Positions 60,887 to 64,000 of a DNA stretch of 64,000 nucleotides are shown here, in pieces (within the stretch, counting starts at the first letter, position 1; each line of letters opens with the position of its first letter). The DNA comes from Seonamhaeicola sp. S2-3 (lineage in GTDB: Bacteria > Bacteroidota > Bacteroidia > Flavobacteriales > Flavobacteriaceae), in contig NZ_CP019389.1 in the NCBI RefSeq assembly GCF_001971785.1, forward strand, positions 1,251,001 through 1,315,000. The letters are read 5' to 3'. The notes under the pieces were generated by a model. That model made no database searches, was not told the origin of the DNA, and was given only the letters and a program-made list of their open reading frames with translations. A program made the position numbers and the translations under genes.

Positions 60887-61645
60887 TTAAAAATCATTCA
60901 ACAATTTAATATCTTCTGAAATTATCCAACCTGTTTTTCCGTCTGCAAGCTTAATTTTGTTCCAATCATTATATGTTTCTTCTACTTGTACTTTAGTGCC
61001 TTCATGCAATCTAAAAGCCTCTTCGCTTCTTAAATTTGGATCGCTTTTAACTTTGGCTTCTTGCACAAAAATTATGGCTGGATTATCTTTTTCATCTAAA
61101 TTATATCTATGAAACGCAAATGCTAAGGTTACACAAACTAGAAAAAGTGATGCTAAACTTCCTATAAATGTCATTCTTTTAACTAGGGTAGAGTATGCAA
61201 AATAATAGACTAAAAACAAGATTACAAAACAAAACACCAAAGCAATTGATGTTTTTGCCCAATTATCAAAACTTAAAGTGTTGGTAATATTTTTCATTAA
61301 TCTAGACAATCCTGCATCTGGTATTTCCTCTATAGCATCAATAGTCATGTTTTTTGCAAATGCTATATTGTTTTTTATATCTGCATCATTAGGATTAAGT
61401 TGTAAAGCCTTTTCATAATAATAAATACTAGGGGCTATATTGTTTAATTTATAATGGGCATTGGCTAAGTTAAAATATAAGTCGGCAGAGTGTTTTTTTG
61501 TTTCTAATATTGCCATATACTTATCAATAGCTTCTGCATATTTACCTTCATTATACAAAGCATTTCCTTGCTCAAACAATGCTTGATTTTGAGCAAACAA
61601 TGTTGAACTAAACAATAACAGTGCTAAATAGAATATTTTTTTCAT
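60887..61645 (-). CDS. batE: BatE, TPR and SH3 membrane protein
   Basis: A 252-residue protein. It has a signal peptide (MKKIFYLALLLFSSTLFAQ) and two to three TPR repeats (ALFEQGNALYNEGKYAEAID, ADLYFNLANAHYKLNNIAPS, YYYEKALQLNPNDADIKNNI). Two membrane helices (about 135-155 and 163-180) are followed by a C-terminal bacterial SH3 domain (KVKSDPNLRSEEAFRLHEGT to GKTGWIISEDI). It is the last gene of the Bat (Bacteroides aerotolerance) cluster, one base after batD. In the cluster it would help assemble MoxR-VWA complexes, by family knowledge. Confidence 0.88.
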   Translation of the reverse strand: MKKIFYLALLLFSSTLFAQNQALFEQGNALYNEGKYAEAIDKYMAILETKKHSADLYFNLANAHYKLNNIAPSIYYYEKALQLNPNDADIKNNIAFAKNMTIDAIEEIPDAGLSRLMKNITNTLSFDNWAKTSIALVFCFVILFLVYYFAYSTLVKRMTFIGSLASLFLVCVTLAFAFHRYNLDEKDNPAIIFVQEAKVKSDPNLRSEEAFRLHEGTKVQVEETYNDWNKIKLADGKTGWIISEDIKLLNDF

Positions 61646-61646
61646 T

Positions 61647-63422
61647 TTAACGTGCTTGCTTATCTATTAAAGAAATGGTTTTGGCTGCTTTTTCATAATC
61701 TTCGTTCATAGTAACCGTGTCTATAGGCGTATATCTGGCTAATTCACAGTTTTCTATAATGCTTATAAAGTTATTAATGGTACTTTCTTCAACCTGTTTT
61801 TCTTTAAGCAGATTTGTTATTTTTTCTTTGCTAAAATCGCTCGTTTCTATAAGTAATTTAGCTTTTAAATAATTATGTAATGCCTTTTCTAATGCAATGT
61901 AGAAGGCTTCTTTTTGACCAAGTGATTTTTTAGCGCCTTTTAAATATTTTTTTGCTAATTTATCTGCTTTTCTTATTCGGTTTCCATATACATCAGCATC
62001 TCTACTTGCTTTTTTACGTCTTATTACAATAGCTAACGGAATTGCTAAAAATGGTAATAAAAGTAGGCTCCAAAATGCTTTAGTTTTAAAGAAATGTGTT
62101 TTACTAATATTACTAAAATTAGTTTTTGTTTTTATAAATGCAAATTGATCGCTATTAAGTACAACCGCTTGTTTATTGTTTTCTACTGTGCTGTTTTCTG
62201 AAGTTGGTGTGCTTGATGAAGGTCCGTTAACAACATCTATAACAATTTCTTCTGAAGTTAAACGCTTATAAGTTTTTGTATCTAAATCGAAATAAGAAAA
62301 TGAAATACTTGGTATGGGGTACTTACCCTTAAACTGAGGAACCACCGTGTAACTATCTAAAATACTTCCTTGCATTCCAGATAAGTTGGTTCTTATTTGC
62401 TCGCTATGTTCGGGTTCATACACTTCTAATGAACTTGGTAATGATATTTTAGGGAGCTTAAACAATTTTAAATTTCCGTTTCCTTTAACACTTACTTTTA
62501 TTTGTAATGACTCAGAAGCGTCTAATTTTGCTTTAGAACTTGTAACATTTAGCTTAAAATTTCTACCAACAGCCCCCGTAAAATCTACTGGTTTTCCTGT
62601 TTCTGGTAGCGCTTTTACATTAATTGTTCTAATTCCAGAAGACACTCTTTTGTTAACTCTGGTCATTATTCTACTACCAAAAATATCGCGTCTGTTAGTT
62701 GGTACTTGCACTGGTACATCTAATACTAAAGCTGGTATTTTTAATTTACCTGTTTTTTGTGGTATTAAAAGTTGTTTCATCATAACTACATAACTGTAGT
62801 CTTCACCTTTATAAGTACCTTGTTCTAATCTTAACTCTTTAATTTCTATATTTTGATTCCAGAAATCTTTAAAAGTTGGAATATCTATAGTTCCTGGTGT
62901 TTGGATACGAATATTTGGAGCCACATATAATTTATAAACTACCGAAATAGCTTCATTTAAATATGGGTTAGGTTTAGAAATTTCTGCTTCTAAATGGATG
63001 CTTTCTGAAGCCACATAATTGGGATCATTAGGATCTTTAGGAACTTCTACAGCTTCTGTTACTTCAATTTTTACAGGTACTGTTTTATAGGTTTCTCCAT
63101 CTATTGTAATGCTTGCTTGAGATATTGTGAATGTTCCTCTCTTTTTTGGTGCCAGAAAATAGGTGTAGGTTTTTTTATAAGTTCTTACACCATTTATCCA
63201 AGAATTACTTACCGATTGACTAGGGCCTGCAACAACTGTAAAGTTTGAAAAACTTGGTGGATTAAAATTATCGCCATCTTCATTCATTATAAAATCTATA
63301 CGCAATCGTTCATTAACCCCAAGTTTCTTTTTACTTACTTTGGCCTCAAATGTTACTTGAGCCATTGTAAAACTTGAAACTAACAGTAGTAATAAAATGG
63401 ATATGTAATTTTTAAACTTCAT
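61647..63422 (-). CDS. batD: BatD, oxygen-tolerance membrane protein
   Basis: A 591-residue BatD protein. The ATG at 63420-63422 begins the signal MKFKNYISILLLLLVSSFTM then AQ; an in-frame TTG seven codons upstream is not chosen. The large periplasmic beta-rich domain covers about 20-450 (RLRIDFIMNEDGDNFNPPSF, SIHLEAEISKPNPYLNEAIS, KTGKLKIPALVLDVPVQVPT), followed by one membrane helix (about 445-465) and a cytosolic helical tail. Bat proteins are linked to aerotolerance in Bacteroides; the precise action is unknown. Confidence 0.92.
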   Translation of the reverse strand: MKFKNYISILLLLLVSSFTMAQVTFEAKVSKKKLGVNERLRIDFIMNEDGDNFNPPSFSNFTVVAGPSQSVSNSWINGVRTYKKTYTYFLAPKKRGTFTISQASITIDGETYKTVPVKIEVTEAVEVPKDPNDPNYVASESIHLEAEISKPNPYLNEAISVVYKLYVAPNIRIQTPGTIDIPTFKDFWNQNIEIKELRLEQGTYKGEDYSYVVMMKQLLIPQKTGKLKIPALVLDVPVQVPTNRRDIFGSRIMTRVNKRVSSGIRTINVKALPETGKPVDFTGAVGRNFKLNVTSSKAKLDASESLQIKVSVKGNGNLKLFKLPKISLPSSLEVYEPEHSEQIRTNLSGMQGSILDSYTVVPQFKGKYPIPSISFSYFDLDTKTYKRLTSEEIVIDVVNGPSSSTPTSENSTVENNKQAVVLNSDQFAFIKTKTNFSNISKTHFFKTKAFWSLLLLPFLAIPLAIVIRRKKASRDADVYGNRIRKADKLAKKYLKGAKKSLGQKEAFYIALEKALHNYLKAKLLIETSDFSKEKITNLLKEKQVEESTINNFISIIENCELARYTPIDTVTMNEDYEKAAKTISLIDKQAR

Positions 63423-63449
63423 TCTTCTTATTTCAGCTAACAAGTTTCT

Positions 63450-64000
63450 TTACCAATCTTTTTCAGTTTTTACTTTAACGCCTTTTTGCTTTTCAGCATT
63501 CATTTTTTCTTGAACTTTTTGTTCTTGATTATTCATGGCTTCTAATAAATTCTTTATTTGCTGAGGAGACATTTTACCTTGCTGGGGTTTTGGAGGCTGC
63601 TTATTTTCATCATTTTTATCGCCTTGTTTACCCTTATCATCTTTTTCATCTTGAGGTTTTCCGTCTTCATCTTTTTTGTCATCTCCCTCTTTTTCTTTCT
63701 CCTTGCCTTCGTCTTGGTTTTCTTTATCTTCTTTATTATCGCCTTGGTTATCTTTATTTTCGTTTTCCTTGTCTTTGTCTTTATTGTCCTGGTTCTCTTT
63801 ATTATCTTGGTTTTCGTTATTGTCTTGGTTGTTTTTATCGTCTTCGTTTTGGTCTTTATTTTGCTGTTCCTGTTTAGCGCACTCTTTTGCTAATGCTAAA
63901 TTGTAGCGTGTTTCATCATCGGTTGGATCATTTCTTAAAGCGTTTTTATAGGCTTCTACAGCTTCGGTACATTTTTTATTTTGCATTAAGATGTTTCCTA
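63450..64000 (-). CDS. batC: BatC-like TPR protein with charged repeats (partial, cut by window edge)
   Basis: The frame is open from the TGA at 63450 to the window edge, so the start lies outside. The first visible part is a TPR unit (GNILMQNKKCTEAVEAYKNA, DDETRYNLALAKECAKQEQQ). A stretch of about 90 residues made almost only of Asp, Asn, Glu, Gln and Lys then leads to MSPQQIKNLLEAMNNQEQKV and a basic end. This is the layout of BatC, which sits before batD in the Bat cluster (27 bases here). A BatB/C fusion cannot be excluded. Confidence 0.82.
   Translation of the reverse strand, partial: GNILMQNKKCTEAVEAYKNALRNDPTDDETRYNLALAKECAKQEQQNKDQNEDDKNNQDNNENQDNKENQDNKDKDKENENKDNQGDNKEDKENQDEGKEKEKEGDDKKDEDGKPQDEKDDKGKQGDKNDENKQPPKPQQGKMSPQQIKNLLEAMNNQEQKVQEKMNAEKQKGVKVKTEKDW

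Noticed and set aside
63558-63893. Plus-strand open frames of more than 100 codons rich in Phe, Leu and Val
   Set aside because: They are the complement of the Asp/Asn/Lys repeat of the BatC-like gene; the composition is an effect of that repeat, not a membrane protein.

Overview
The window looks like a chromosomal segment of a marine-type member of the Flavobacteriaceae (Bacteroidota). The DNA is AT-rich, and starts rarely show a Shine-Dalgarno. Several promoters match the Bacteroidota -7 consensus TAnnTTTG. One secreted protease carries a type IX secretion (Por) C-terminal domain, and several genes belong to families best known from flavobacteria (DUF4199, DUF4286, the BatCDE set, GbsR-type regulators). 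The genus cannot be set from the sequence alone. There is no phage, integrase, intact insertion sequence or CRISPR array.

Layout. 1-9570: minus-strand housekeeping and small accessory genes (TSUP permease, two VOC proteins, DUF1801, DUF4199 with a membrane-tethered LuxR protein, a D-2-hydroxyacid dehydrogenase, then a run TPR protein > DUF4286 > GNAT > rsmA > mgtE), plus a 40-codon secreted or membrane peptide gene with its own terminator. 9739-19262: serS, an HTTM protein overlapping ribF, a large T9SS metalloprotease on the plus strand, pth, and a prs > rplY operon. 19407-19488: tRNA-Leu(CAA), followed by a gene-free stretch of nearly 500 bases. 19983-31638: the most unusual block, a plus-strand operon of a HEPN-like protein, a giant pyruvate:ferredoxin oxidoreductase with its own C-terminal ferredoxin domain, rnfC-D-G-E-A, a 68-residue Cys-rich membrane protein, a plant-type ferredoxin-NADP reductase, and rnfB. 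31965-37276: a xylose operon (xylulokinase, xylose isomerase, MFS symporter) with a convergent LacI-type regulator. 37396-42765: yicC-like, gmk, nadD, mgsA, a BON-LysM protein, a lipoprotein and gpsA. 42817-44171: three uncharacterised small proteins. 44191-51898: a minus-strand RND efflux operon headed by a GbsR/MarR regulator and ending in Usp and TetR genes. 52044-54048: pheS, a small conserved protein and cvpA. 54108-60444: a minus-strand block with two SulP permeases, two beta-carbonic anhydrases, a Usp protein and a DUF2490 barrel. 60532-64000: a small secreted protein and the batE-batD-batC end of a Bat operon, the last cut by the window edge.

How the parts may work together. In the 20-32 kb block, 2-oxoacid oxidation by PFOR would reduce ferredoxin. 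The electrons could then go to NAD+ through the ion-pumping Rnf complex or to NADP+ through the embedded FNR. The reverse flow (NADH plus ion gradient to reduced ferredoxin) would drive the carboxylating direction. The xylose operon next door would feed pyruvate through the pentose phosphate route. In the 54-60 kb block, paired SulP permeases and carbonic anhydrases suggest uptake and interconversion of bicarbonate and CO2. These functional links are inferred from family knowledge and gene order.
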